Shown: positions 36,150 through 49,104, counted from the stretch's first letter. The stretch: 64,000 nucleotides of DNA from Ziziphus jujuba (GCF_031755915.1 NC_083386.1:19515001-19579000), one strand, 5' to 3'. A program made the numbers and translations. The notes: generated from the letters alone by a model not told the origin.

Positions 36150-37092
36150 GAACTTGCATTTTCTGTCAACTCGTGTCTCTCAACATACGCACAAGCTTTT
36201 AGATTCCCATTGGAAAGCTGTCAAAAGGATTCTTCACTATCAACGTGGTGCTTTATGGCATGGTCTCTAATTTTGCCAATACATTAGTCCCGATAATAGG
36301 AGGTCTATCAAAAGCTACTGTATGTTTTTGGGAAATAATTTAATCACTTCACCAAAAAGCAAGTAACTATATCAATAACCTCAGCTGAAGCAGAATACCA
36401 TAGGTTGGCAAATGCTACTACTGAAATTCAATGTTTACATTGTGAAGTCCCACATCGATTGGAAAGGGGAACGAAGCATGCCTTATAAAGCTGTGGATAC
36501 CTTTCCCTTGTAGATGCATTTTAAACCCGTGAGTACTGGGTTGTAAGAGGATTCCTCAGTGCCAAAGCGGACAATATCCACATGCGAGTGGACTAGGCTG
36601 TTACAATTGGTATCAGAGCTAGACCCGGATCGGTGTGCCAGCGAGGACACTGGACCCCAAGGGGGGTGGATTGTGAAGTCCCACATCGGTTGAAAAGGGG
36701 AACGAAGCATGCCTTATAAGGCTATGGATACCTTTACCTTGTAAATGCGTTTTAAACCAGTGAGCGCTGGATTGTAAAAGGATTCCTCAGTGCCAAAGCA
36801 GACAATATCCATATGCGGGTGGACTGGGCTGTTACATACCTTATCTCCTGCATGACCTTCATATGCACATCTCTAGTATTCCAATACTATGGTGTGACAA
36901 TTTAAGTGTTGTTGCCTTGTCTCACAATTTAATGTTCATGCTCACACTAAACATATTGACAATGACATAATTTAGTACGTGATAAACTTACTTCTCATGT
37001 CTTAGCTACACATCATGTTGCATCCTTGGATCAAGCTACTGATATCTTCACAAAGTCATTGTCTACTCGTTTCAATATTCTTTGTGGCAAGC
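36150..37092 (+). mobile_element. Older copia remnant (RNase H end), left part
   Basis: Degenerate Ty1/copia RT-RNase H C-terminus: HWKAVKRIL...RGALWHGL, DNRRSIKSYCMFLGNNL, TSAEAEYHRLANATTEI, then after the TRIM, LHDLHMHISSIPILWCDN, HVASLDQATDIFTKSLS and FNILCGKL. Stops and frame changes are frequent. It stops at the CACTA end on the left. On the right it is split by the inner copia element at CAAGC (37088-37092) and resumes at 51319. Confidence 0.8.
36441..36836 (+). mobile_element. TRIM (miniature LTR retrotransposon), 396 bp
   Basis: Two 165-bp terminal repeats (36441-36605 and 36672-36836), each starting TGTGAAGTCCCACATCG and ending GGCTGTTACA. Between them are a tRNA-Met-type primer site TGGTATCAGAGC (36608-36619), a 66-bp interior and a polypurine tract AAGGGGGGTGGA (36659-36670). 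Flanks TACAT (36436-36440) and TACCT (36837-36841) are a 5-bp duplication with one change. There is no coding capacity, so it depended on proteins from other elements. It sits inside the RNase H region of the older copia remnant. Confidence 0.92.
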
Positions 37093-37357
37093 TGATAGAT
37101 TAATAATTACCCAAGCTAATGCATCAATATATAATGCCAAGGGGTAATACAATTGTAATCCTATCAAATAAAGGACCTATCCTATTGTACCTATCCTGTA
37201 GTGATAATTATGTCATACTGCTATATTGATATTGATGTTAGCTTTAGATAGGTATGAGTAGGGGTGTAGTGCATCCAAATATCTTGTATATATACATACC
37301 TATCAAATTAATATAATCAAGCCTTTATTATTTTATTCTTTAATTGCTAAATTTACA
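37093..37357 (+). repeat. Copia 5' LTR
   Basis: 265 bp, TGATAGATTA to TTTACA. Contains TATATATACATACC near 37297, a plausible promoter/R region, and ends directly at the primer-binding site. Confidence 0.93.
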
Positions 37358-37403
37358 TGGTATTAGAGCCAATCCTTTAAGAGATTCAACCGAGTTCTTC
37401 TAA

Positions 37404-40400
37404 ATGGCTACATCATCTTTCAGCTTTTCTATAGTTGTTCCTTCATCAAGCATTCCTTCTTTTTCTAACATTACACTACCCAACTATTCATTTCCCTTTC
37501 AATTGGAACCGTATAACTACATTATCTGGCGCTTTCAAATTTCACCAGCAATCGTAGGATGCAATCTCAAAAATTTTGTCGATGGGAGTCTACCAATTTT
37601 GCCACTCACAACAGTTACAAATGTTACTAATAATGGTGAAACTGTGCAGACAGTGGTTTCAACCCAGTATGTCAGCAGTGAAATAGGATTGATCAAGCTC
37701 TTGTTGGATGGATTCTCTCATCCATCTCTCTAGAAATACACACATAGATAACTAAAGCATCAAACTCCATCACATCTCATTAGCTTTAGTACATTGGTAT
37801 GACTTTTTGGCAGTCAGTCGAAAGCAAAAATAACGCAGCCGAAAGTACAATTTCGTATTAGAAAAAAGGACTCCTTATGAATCAATTCTTATTTTTCTAA
37901 GATGAAAAGTATTGCTGATTCATTAACCATGGCAGGTCTACCTATTTTAGATGATGATTTCATTATGCAATTACTTGTAGGGTTTCTTGATTATGATGCA
38001 GCTGTTGCAAACATAAATTCCAACCATGCCATCACAGTAGAAGAAGTACTCTAACTTCTTTTGAATTAAGAGGTTCGTATTCAACAGGCTACCCCACCTA
38101 AAATTATTTCTGCCCATGTTGTCATAAGCAACCGAAGAAAACTGACTCCTCATGTCCTTATCAATCTGGCCGAAATAATGATCAACCTCGTGGTACAAAC
38201 ACAACTGGACAACAACCAGGCCATGGAATTCAATCAACCTGAGTACATGGTAGAGGCCATAGGAGAACTGGTAACTCTAATAACCTAGTCTTTTGTAAAA
38301 AATTGCAAGATTGTAGGCCATTATGCAGATAGATGCTAGTACCGGTTTGATGATACCTACGCTAGCCAAAATAATACCAATGCATTTTATGCATCCCTTG
38401 ATGTCCCTACCAATCTCGAATGGCTACTTGACAGTGGAGCAACCAATCATATCACCATTTATCCATCCAACATGATTAAAAGGAGCAAGTATCTTGGCAA
38501 TGACAAGCTTATAGTTGGTAATGGTCAATGTTTGCCAATTTCTTAAACTGGATGTTCTATTCTTGATAATACTGCTAGTTAAAGTAAGTTAAACAATATG
38601 CTATATGTCCCAAAATCATAAAAAATTTATTAAGTATATCTAAATTGACCAGTGATAATAATGTTATAGTAGAATTTAATAATCAGAATGTCTTTGTGGA
38701 GGACAAGTATACGAAGAGAATTTTTCTCAGAGGCTTGTTTAAAGATGGACTCTTTCAAGTTCTTCTACCTAAAACTTTAAATATTTTTTCGAGGACTTTT
38801 ATTTCGTACTTTAATAATGTTTCTAGACATGTTTCTGAACCTTTTTCATGTTATAATTTTCTTTTACCTTTACATAAATTGTGGCGTTATAGGTTAAGCC
38901 ACCCTAATTCCCTTATTATGAATAAACTTGCTTCTCAACGTAACAATTCCTTTACTGTCAAGAGTTCTTGTAACTCTTTTTGTTCCTTATGTCAACTAGG
39001 AAAAAATAAAAGATTATACACTCCTCTACCATCCACTATTAGTACTGAACCTTTAGAACTAATATTTTATGATGTGTGGAGACCAGTCCCAATTGAATCA
39101 CCTGAAGGTTGCAATTATTATTTATTATTTGTTGATGATTTCTCTAGATTTCCTTGGATTTTCCCTATGAAACTAAAATTTGAAGTCACAACTATTTTTC
39201 TATACTTTAAAAAAATGGTCAAAATTTTAACAAACAAAAAAATCATTTTTTTTCAATCCGACTGAGGAGGTGAATTTCACCCACTCCAACCTATTCTACA
39301 AAACTTGGAACAATTTTTCGACATCCATGTCCTCGCATCCATAATCAAAATGATAGAGTAGTGCAAAAATATCGTCATATAATAGAAGCCATTTTTTCCC
39401 TTCTTACTAAAAGTTCCTTGCCTTTTTACCAATGGTGGAATGCTTGTTCTACTGCAACATTCTTAATAAACCAACTACCAACCAAAGTTTGACTACTCCT
39501 TCTGAAAAAGTTTTGGATGTGAGTGCTTTCTTTTTTTAAAACCTTATCGTTTTAAAAAAAATTTAGCTTCCACTTTGAAAGATGTGTACTGGTAAAATCT
39601 ACATATCTCCTAATGTAATTTTTTATGAGAATTGTTATCCTTTTTTTCCCAAAAAGGTCGGCCCCACCCTCATAAAAGTATGCAAAATTCTCCTTCGAAC
39701 ACTCATTTTGTACCTTTTTCATATTTTTTTTAAAGGACAAGCATCATTGGGTCCCAACTCAAATAAAGCTATCTTTAACCACTTTGTGTAGAACTCTTTC
39801 TAACTTGTCTGCAAACAAAACTACTAATGTGTTAGAATCCTATTTTAACACTCTTACTCCAATTTTATCACAATCTATGGATATACCCTCTACTCCAAGA
39901 CAACAATACAACCTCTAGATCCTAATACCACAGCTCTCTCTCCAATAGACTCGATAATTCGAGCCTTACGAATTCTAAAAAATACAGCAGACAAAAATAT
40001 TTTGATTGGTAGCCATGATTTCTCAACATTAGATCTCACCAGATAGTGGATCCAATGTCAAATCTAGCCATTCAACGCTTGTTCTTTCTTCTCTTCAGCC
40101 AACACACCCAATGGTTACTTAAGAAAAAGCAGGGATCTTTAAGCCCAAGCTCTTTTTAACTAAAGTTCAACCAACATCTCCACTTGTTGAACCAATATTT
40201 GCCTCATTTGCACTTTTATGACCACAATGGAAAACTGCTATAGAAACTGAATTCACTACCTTATAAAACAATCATACATGGACCTTGTACGATCTCAGCC
40301 AAACCAACGGTTAGTTCGAGATAAATGAATTTTCAAACTCAAAAAGGAATCCCGATGGCTCAATATTATGAAATAAAGCGTGACTACTGGCAAAAGGCTT

Positions 40401-41040
40401 CCATCAAATACCAGGTTTGGAGTTTAAAAAAAAACCTTTAGTCTAGTAATAAAACCCTCCACCATTCGAGTCATTCTGACTATTACTATCTCTCGTAATT
40501 GGGACATTCAACAAATTGATATCAACAATGCCTTTCTTCATGGCCTAATTACTGAAGATGTCTATATGGCACAACCTAAAAGTTTCATTGATCCAAAAAA
40601 TCCTACAGCAGTTTATATGTTGCATCGATCCTTATATGGTCTTTGTCAAGGACCAAGAGCTTGGTATGATCATCCTCCAACTCCAAAATGGACTCTTCAC
40701 TATTTATACTTCATTGCTCTTATAGAGTGCTTTGGGTGTTAGTTTACATTGATGACATAGTGGTCATAGGTAATAATAAATGGCTACTCAGTCTATCACT
40801 AAATTGGACAAAACTTTCTCTCTCAAAGATTTAGGTTCATTAAATTATTTTTTGGGCATCCAGGTACATCAATCAAACATTAGGCTACACCTTTCACAAG
40901 CAACATACATCACCGAATTACTCTATCGAACCAAAATAGTTGACTGTAAAATAAGTCCATCCCTTGCCAGGTCTTCAACGCATCTTGGTGCCATAGTATA
41001 ATTGGCGCGCTTCGGAATCTAACCATCAAAAGACCTAAAA
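37404..41040 (+). pseudogene. Copia gag-protease-integrase-RT, broken
   Basis: gag starts MATSSFSFSIVVPSSS and contains the UBN2-type phrase LEPYNYIIWRFQ. The protease has WLLDSGATNHIT (near 38410). The pre-integrase zinc region has LSHPNS and CSLCQLGK. Integrase core Asp residues are in LIFYDVWRP and FFQSD. The third position reads RVVQKYRHI where active relatives have VERKHRHI, so the catalytic Glu appears lost. RT shows WDIQQIDINNAFLHG (about 40500), SLYGLCQGPRAWYD, VYIDDIVVIG (about 40743) and KDLGSLNYFLGI. Stops and frame changes throughout rule out activity. The frame ends at QHMHKPKEV, where the gypsy element inserted. Confidence 0.85.
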
Positions 41041-41094
41041 TTTCCTTTATTGTCAATAAACTTATTCAACACATGCATAAACCAAAGGAGGTAC

Positions 41095-42225
41095 TGATGA
41101 GAATCCACCCAAGCTTGCACAACCAACAACCCACTAGGGTACTGACCCGATACTTATGAAGACCGGGCCAATCACTAGAGCTCAAGCTAAGAGGTTTAGG
41201 GATCACATTGCTGCCTTTATCCTAGGCATAATCCATTCTCAAGAGGGTGTGTCTATTGCCAAAAAACCAAGACCTGTTTTGAGCATACAAGTGGTGGAAG
41301 TCGAAATAGGCCTGGATAGATGTTTTGGTACTTTTAAGGAGTCCGGGAAGCATGAAATGGTTCCAATGCTTCATAGATTCAATACATATGTCTAAGAGTA
41401 TATGGAATCAATCCAAGGCAGCTTCAAAACCATTCAAAAGAGGGGTATGCGCATAAGGAGAAATTTGGCCGGATTTTTGCTGTTTTTTTGCTGACTTTAC
41501 TGTATTTTGTTGAGTTGGATTTTCTCTTTCTTTCAAGCAAAGGCAATATGTGGGACTTCATGGTCAGCTTATTTGGCATCCTACAAAGCATATTGAAGCC
41601 GATTTGGAGTTCAAATTGGTCAAAAAATGGTCAAAGTCAACTTAGTTAAAAAGCTAGTATTTTAGTTTCCTAATTTGATTCTATTTTTTGTTTTAGGAAA
41701 TTACCATTACTTTTTGGTTTTTATTTATTTATTTTCTGGAAAAATAAGTTTAGGAAATTTATTATTTTAATATTTTCATTCTAAATTAATTAATTACTAA
41801 TTCAAAAATAAAAAAAATTAATTAATCCAAATTAGTTTAGGAAAGGAGTGAGAAATTCGGTCACTTTAGGAAACCACATGTATGGCCGGTTTTTCTCTTT
41901 AGTTTTAGGGTTTTATTTTGTTTTTCTTTAGCCTATATAAGGGCTAGTTTTTGAGGAAGAACACACCATTAATAATATTCATAATTTATTTTGTGAGATT
42001 GAATTTTTCTTTATTCTTTTGAACACCTAAAACACCATTAAAGAGTGAGTGTTTTAGCTTGACTTATCAATAGGACTTCCATCATCTATTGTGGCGTCTT
42101 CACTATATACCAAGGTTTCTAATCACAGGTTGGTTAGGAGTTAAGGTGACCATTAGAACTTGAATATAATTAGATCCGGCTAATATAATACGGGTTTAGG
42201 AGCAGGTTGTCCTAGGTTCGTATCA
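41095..42225 (+). repeat. Gypsy 5' LTR
   Basis: 1131 bp from TGATGAGAATCC to GGTTCGTATCA. It holds a coding-like segment (41156-41395) with RAQAKRF, and CCTATATAAGGGC (41932) as the probable TATA box. The following TGGTATGAGAGCC (42228-42240) is the tRNA-Met primer site with one change. Confidence 0.93.
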
Positions 42226-42240
42226 TTTGGTATGAGAGCC

Positions 42241-43197
42241 AAATTTTGTTCAGGTTTGATCTATCTTTATTTGCTTAATTTGTTTTTGTGTTATTCTGCA
42301 ATTTATCATTAGGTTAAGGTTTCATCCATCCCATACAAGTTCTGCATCAAAAAAAGAAAAACAAAACAAAAACTTCATTCCTAGTTGAATTAGGATTTCC
42401 TAGTTTTATCATTTTTTTGTTTCCTAGTTTGTTGGTTGTTTTTCATCATTTTTCTTGTTAATTTTGGTTTCTATTGATTTTTATTTGCTGTTTTAGTATT
42501 AAATATTTGCATCATATATTCAAAAAAAAAAAAAAGGAAGAAAAAGCCGACTAAAAAAAAAAATTGGTTTGTTGAATTTGGTGTTTGCTGGAAATTTCTT
42601 TGAACTGCTACATTGTTGACTATTTGTTACATATTCGGAGTTGCTGGAGAATTATTTTTGCTACTGGATATTTGAATTTTGGATGCTTAAATTATTTGGA
42701 TTAAATTAAACAAAGGAATTGATACAAAACTAGAATTACGAGAACAGCAACCAACATTATTCCTTATGTTTGTTCGTATTGATTCTTGTTTGTGTTTGAA
42801 ATTATTTTTCCTAAATTTTATTCTTGAATCCTTAATCTCTTACCATCTGGTCCAGTTCTTGCTAATTCCAAAATTTTTGTTATTATTTTGCTTTATTTTG
42901 TCTAGAAAGCCAAAAACTAGGATTTGTTAAATTCACTGTATTGCTTACTTTTTGCTATTGTTTTGTTGATAAGTTTAATTAAAACATACTTGTGATCTAA
43001 TTTCTATTTTGTGAGTGCTTTAATTAGAAATTCGAGATAATTTATTTAGTGGAAAAAGGCAAGAGTGTGTGAGCTTAAAAAAGGATAAAAGCCGAAACTA
43101 GTGTGAAAACATGAGTGTCGAGACCTTGATTGAGTGGAACACGTGACGGAGTGATATTTGGTGAGAATTTATTTTATTTTGCATTATTTATACTAAC
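42241..43197 (+). other. Gypsy untranslated leader
   Basis: AT-rich leader with short ORFs only. It is duplicated, with small changes, at 49117-50075 in the second copy. Confidence 0.8.
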
Positions 43198-44500
43198 ATG
43201 GCAGATTCAAAGGTGAGAAGAAGAGATCCACCTTTGAGAATTAATGAAGAGGAGTCCATAGGATTCCATGGTGGTTCCCGAGCTATAGGAAGTGGTGAGC
43301 AAACGGACATAAAGGCTATATTAGAGCAATTACAGTGGATGAATGCCCAATTTGACAACATAGATCAAACGTTGGGCATGATAGGAACATCACAAAGAGG
43401 GCCGAATATAAGGTTGGATGCTCATGGAGGTCAATTTCAAGGTCGAGGAAGCCGAGGGCTACCAAGAGAGGAATTTAGGGGAAGTAACTTTGGAGATGAG
43501 TTGGATGAGGGGTTTGAGGAAATTTTTGAACCTCAAGAAAGGCCAATCCATGGGAGACCAGCAAGGAATGAAGATGATGATCTAGGAAATATCAAGGTAA
43601 ATATTCCACCTTTTATGGAAAAAAGTGATCCGGAAGCATATTTGGAATGGGAGGAGGGAATGGAGATGATTTTTGATTATCATAATTATTCGGAGGCCAA
43701 GAAGGTGAAGTTGGCAGCAATGGAATTTGGTCATTATGCACTCTAATGGTGGACCAATGAGCAAAACACCCAAAGGAGAGTTGGTGATGACTTGATCACT
43801 ACATGGCGACAAATGAAAGTAGCCATGAGGGAGCGGTTCGAACCATCGTATTATCATTGGTTGCTACATCAAAGGCTTCAATCCCTATCTCAAGGAAGTA
43901 GGTCCGTGGAGGATTATTACAAGGAGATGGATATGCTTATGATGAGGTTAAGCATGAATGATGATAGAGAAGCAACCATGGCAAGATTCCTTGGTGGTTT
44001 GAATCATGAGATAGCCAATCAACTAGAATTGCAACAATATGTGGAGTTGGAGGAGACGTTGCATGTGGCTATTAAATTGGAGCATCAATTCAAGTGGAGG
44101 GGTGTAGGCTCATGGTTTGAAGGAGTTTCCAACAGCAGAAGATCAATTCTAAGTGGCAGGAGAAACAATCCTACCTATAATAGCAAGCCAAAGCCGAAGG
44201 TGGGAGAAGAAAGCACCAATCGGCCAAGAAAAGAGCTTAAGGCCGAATCTGTCCAAGCACATAAAAATGAGGTAAAATATGATGCTAAACCTTCAAGATC
44301 AAGAAAAATTATTTGTTTTAAGTGCTAGGGATGAGGACACATCGCTAGCCAATGCCCAAATAGAACAATCATGGTGCTGAAGGGTAATGGTAAGCTAGAA
44401 TCGGAAAGTGAGGAAAGTTGTGATGAAATCAAGCAAGAGGAGGAGGAAGAGCTTAAAGGTGGGGCCGAAACTTTGAATGCTTCCTATGCTGAATTAAGCT
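43198..44500 (+). pseudogene. Gypsy gag, broken
   Basis: Starts MADSKVRRRDPPLRI. The capsid region reads IPPFMEKSDPEAYLEWE, then YALxWW (TAA at 43744-43746), then a second open stretch with FLGGLNHEIANQLELQQYV. The nucleocapsid zinc knuckle CFKC..G.GHIASQC (near 44313-44353) has the spacing CX2CX4HX4C but contains a TAG and a TGA. All three stops are one transition from the residue expected (Gln or Arg). An intact gag would form the particle and package RNA. Confidence 0.85.
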
Positions 44501-44559
44501 TAGTTTCTAGGAGAGTGCTGGCTAAATACAAAGATGAGGATGAAATTTAAAGAAAGAAC

Positions 44560-47500
44560 ATCTTCCACACTCGATGTTAGATCCAAGGTAAGATTTGTGG
44601 CATGATTATTGATAGTGAGAGTTGTACCAATGTAATTAGTAATCTTGTGGTAGATGAATTAGTTTTGACAACAAGTAAACATCTAGAACCATATAGGTTA
44701 CAATGGCTTAATGATAGTAGTGAGATGAAAGTTAATAAACAAGTCAAAGTAAAATTCAGTATTGATAAATATGTGGATGTGGTTTTGTGTGATGTTGTGC
44801 CTATGCTGCGGGACATATTTTACTTGGTAGACCTTGGCAATTTGATAGAGATGCTATTCATTATGGTAGAAAGAATAGTATTGTTTTTAGATTTAAAGGT
44901 AAGAAGGTCAAGTTGTAGGCGTTAACTCCTAAAGAGGTGTACAAAGGTCAAATACAAATACAACAAAGGAGGGTGGCTAAACAACTCAAGAAGAGAGCTA
45001 GCATGGCCCCCACGACAACAACACCCATCCAAGGAGTCCAAGCCGTGCAAGACCAACCAGGTAAGTGTTCTAAGACCAACTTGACTGGGAAAACCAAGAG
45101 AAAGCCAAAAGTGATGTGAGAAGGGGAGAGAAACCCAAAAGTGTGAGAAAAGCCGAAAGTGAGGGAAATTGTGTGGTGGCCGCAAGAGAGAGAGAGGGGG
45201 AAAGAAAGGGAAAAAAAAGAATAAAAATTTTTATTTGAGTTTTGGAGATGTAAATAAAGCTATCTTGAGTAAGAAACCATTACTAGTCGTGATTTATAAA
45301 GATAATTATTTTAATGATCAAGCTAACCTTGAAGAACTTGAATTATTAAGTTCAATTCTTTCTCTTTTGCAAGATTTTGAAGATGTCTTTCCGGATTGAA
45401 TTCCAAAGGGATTATCACCAATTAGAGGGATTGAACATCAAATTGACTTTATTCGAGGGGCTGCCATACCAAATAGACCTGCATATAGAAGCAATCCCGA
45501 AGAAACAAAGAAGTTACAAAAACAGGTAAGTGAGTTGCTTGATAAAGGTTATATTTAAGAGAGTATGAGTTCATGCGCTGTTCCTGTTTTATTAGTACCT
45601 AAAAAAGATAGTTCTTGGAGAATGTGTGTTGATTGTAGGGCTATAAATAATATCACCATTAATTATAGACATCCAATTCCTAGATTAGATGATATTCTTG
45701 ATGAGTTGCATGGTGCTTGCATGTTCACTAAAATTGATCTTAGGAGTGCATGCCATCAAATTAGAATGAAAGAAGGTGATAAATGGAAGACCACATTTAA
45801 GACTAAATGTAGGCTGTATGAATGGTTAGTTATGCATTTTGGTTTAAATAATGCACCTAGTACTTTTATGAGGCTTATGAATTATGTTATGCGTCCATTT
45901 ATTGGTAAGTTTGTGGTTGTGTTCTTTGATGATATTTTAGTGTATAGCCGAAACTTAGATGAACATGTAGACCATTTTAGGTAAGTTTTAAATATCCTTA
46001 GGAAAGAAAGGTTGTTTGTTAACATGGAAAAGTGTGACTTTTGCAAAGATGAGCTTGTTTCCCTAGGATTTGTAGTAAATGATGCAGGAATCAAAGTTGA
46101 TTAATCTAAAGTTCAAGCAATCAAGGAGTGGCTGACACCAACCTCTATCACTGAAGTGAGGAGCTTTCATGGTTTGGCAAGTTTTTATCGAAGATTTTTC
46201 GAGAACTTTAGCACCATCACAACACCTTTGAATGAAGTTGTAAAGAAGAATGTTGGCTTTAAATTGGGGAAAGTACAAGAAAAATCTTTTAATTTGTTGA
46301 AAGAAGAATTATGTAATGCACCTTTATTAGTTTTACCAATTTTTTCTAAGACTTTTGAAATTGAATGTGATGTATTGGAGCTGTATTAATGCAAGAAGGA
46401 ATACCCATAGCCTACTTTAGTGAGAAATTAAATGAAGCTGCACTAAACTACCCGACATATGACAAAGAGATGTATGCTTTGGTAAAGGCTTTGGAAACGT
46501 GGCAGCACTATTTCATGCCAAAAGAATTTGTCATTCATACGGATCATGAATCTTTGAACCACATTAAAGGTCAAGGAAATCTCAATCGAAGGCATGCCAA
46601 GTGGATTGAATTTATTGAAACCTTTCCATATGTGATCTGCTACAAGAAAGGTAAGGAAAATGTGGTTGCCGATGCATTATCCTGAAAGTATGTTCTATTT
46701 TCTACCTTAAATGCTAGATTCTTGGTTTTGAACAATTAAAAAAACTTCATGAGCATGATAGTGACTTTGTAGAAATATTTAGAACATGTTTGAAACATGG
46801 ATTTAATAAATTTTACATATTTAAGAGGTATTTGTTTAAGCAAAACAAACTTTGTGTGCGTAATTGTAGCATTAGGGAGTTGTTAGTTCAGGAAGGTCAT
46901 GGGGGGTGGTTTAATGGGACATTTTGGTGTTTTTAAAACTTTATTCTTGCTGCAAGAACATTTTTATTGGCCTAACATGAAGAGATATGTTGAGAAAATA
47001 TGTGAAAGGTGCTTGAAATGTCGAAAGACCAGGTCCACGTTGAAGCCGCATGGGTTGTACCATCCTTTGCCAATTCCTTCTCATCCTTAGGTAGATTTGT
47101 CTATGGATTTTATTCTTGGTTTGCCTAGGTCAAGGACATGTAAGGATTTAATTTTTTTTGTTGTGGATAGATTTTATAAGATGGCACATTTTATTGTATG
47201 TAATAAAATTGATGATGCATCTAATGTTGCTAATTTATTTTTCAAAGAAATTGTGAGGTTACATGGAATGCCTAGGACTATTGTTTCGGATAGGGATGCT
47301 AAGTTTTTAAGTTATTTTTGAAAAACTTTGTGGGCTAAGTTAGGTACTAAGCTGTTATTTTCAACTATTTGTCATCCACAAACTAATGGACAAACCGAAG
47401 TAGTGAATAAAACTTTATCTGCATTGTTAAGAGCATTAATTAGTAGAAATTTGAGAACTTGGGAAGATTGTTTGCCACATGTTGAATTCGTTTATAATAG

Positions 47501-47990
47501 GTCTTTGCATTCAGCAACTAAATTTACTCCTTTCAAAATTGTTTATAGTTTTAATCCTTTAACTCCATCAGATCTAACACATTTACCTTTAAGTGAACGT
47601 GTTAATCTAGATGGAAAACAAAAAACTGATTTTGTAAAGCAGATTCATGAGAATACTAAGGCAAATATTGAAAGGAGGACCGAGCAATATGCAAGGAATG
47701 CTAACCAAGGCTGAAAATAGGTTGTCTTTGAACCTGGGGATTGGGTTTGGTTGAACTTGAGAAAGGAGAGGTTTCCCAAATAGCAGAAATCAAAATTGAT
47801 GCCGAGAGGCGACGAACCTTTTCAAGTTTTGGAGCGCATAACTAACAATGTTTATAAACTTGATTTGCCGAGTGAGTATAATCTTAGTGCTACATTCAAT
47901 GTTGCTGATTTGTCTCCTTTTTCTGCAGGTGATGACTATGATTTGAGGGCAAATCATTTTCAAGAGGAGCAGAATGATGAGAATCCGCCT
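44560..47990 (+). pseudogene. Gypsy pol: protease, RT, RNase H, integrase, broken
   Basis: The protease motif reads IIDSESCTNV, with Glu where active enzymes have Gly, and a two-base loss near 44807 shifts the frame before GHILLGRPWQFDR. RT (45418-46160) has [26 protein letters not shown] and [11 protein letters not shown]. RNase H (46330-46685) has IECD, a seven-base-scale loss near 46373, then AYFSEKL and [12 protein letters not shown]. Integrase has CERCLKCRK, then catalytic positions in [18 protein letters not shown] and NGQTEVVNK. The C-terminal region has FEPGDWVW, KLMPRGDEPFQVLERI and TFNVADLSPF, and runs on into the LTR. At least eight in-frame stops are present. Confidence 0.88.
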
Positions 47991-49104
47991 GAGCTTGTAC
48001 AACCGACAACACGCTGGGTACTGACCTGATACGGATGGAGACCAGGCCAATCACTAGAGCTCAACCTAAGAGGTTTAGGGATCAACTTGCTGCCTTTATC
48101 CAAGGTATAATCCATTCTCAAGAGGGTGTGTCTATTCCCGACAAACCAAGACCTGTTTTGAGCATACAAGTGGTGGATGCCGAAACGGGCTCGGGTAGAG
48201 GTTTTGGTACTTTTAAGGAGTCCGAGTAGCATGAAATGGTTCCAATGCTTCATGCACTCAATACATATGTCTAAGAGGATATTTAATCAAGCCAATGCAG
48301 CTTCAAAACCATTCAAAAGAGGGGTGTGCGCATAAGGAGAATTTGGCCAGATTTTTGCTGTTTTCTTGTTGGCTTTACTGTATTTTGCTGAGTTGGCTTT
48401 TTCTCTTTCTTCCAAGCAAAGGCAATGTGTGAGACTTCATGATTAGCTTATTTGGAATCCTAAAAAATATATTGAAGCTGATTTGGAGTTCAAATTGGTC
48501 AAAGAATAGTCAAAGTCAACTTAGTCAAAAAGCTAGTATTTTAGTATCCTAATTTGATTCTACTTTTTGTCTTAGGAAATTACTATTACTTTTTAGTTTT
48601 TATTTATTTATTTTCTGAAAAAATAAGTTTAGAAAATTTATTATTTTAATATTTTCATTGTAAATTAATTAATTTCTAATTCAAAAATAAAGAAATTAAT
48701 TAATCCAAATTAGTTTAGGAAATGAGTGAGAAATTCGGTCACTTTAGGAAACCACATGTATGACTGGTTTTTCTCTTTAGTTTTAGGGTTTTATTTTGTT
48801 TTTATTTAGCCTATATAAGGGCTTGGTTTTAAGGAATAACACACCATTAATAATATTCAAAATTTATTTTGTAAGATTGAATTTCTCTTTGTTCTTTTGA
48901 ACACCTAAAACACCATTACAGAGTGAGTGTTTTAGCTTGACTTATCAATAGGACTTCCATCATCTATTGTGGCGTCTTCAATACATACCAAGGTTTCTAA
49001 TCACAGGTTGGTTAGAGGTCAAGGTGACTATTAGAACTTGAACATAGTTAGATCCGGGCTAATATAACACGGGTTTAGGAGCAGATTGTCCTAGGTTTGT
49101 ATCA
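47975..49104 (+). repeat. Gypsy middle LTR, shared by two copies
   Basis: 1130 bp, TGATGAGAATCC to GGTTTGTATCA, followed by a damaged primer site TGGTTTAGAGCC (49107). It is the 3' LTR of the full element and the 5' LTR of the truncated copy. In its first 250 bases it differs from the 5' LTR at very roughly one base in ten by eye. Confidence 0.92.

Noticed and set aside
36441..36836. Considered Cassandra-type TRIM with a 5S rRNA-like promoter
   Set aside because: I could not find the 5S internal control boxes in the 165-bp repeats, so only the general TRIM call is made.
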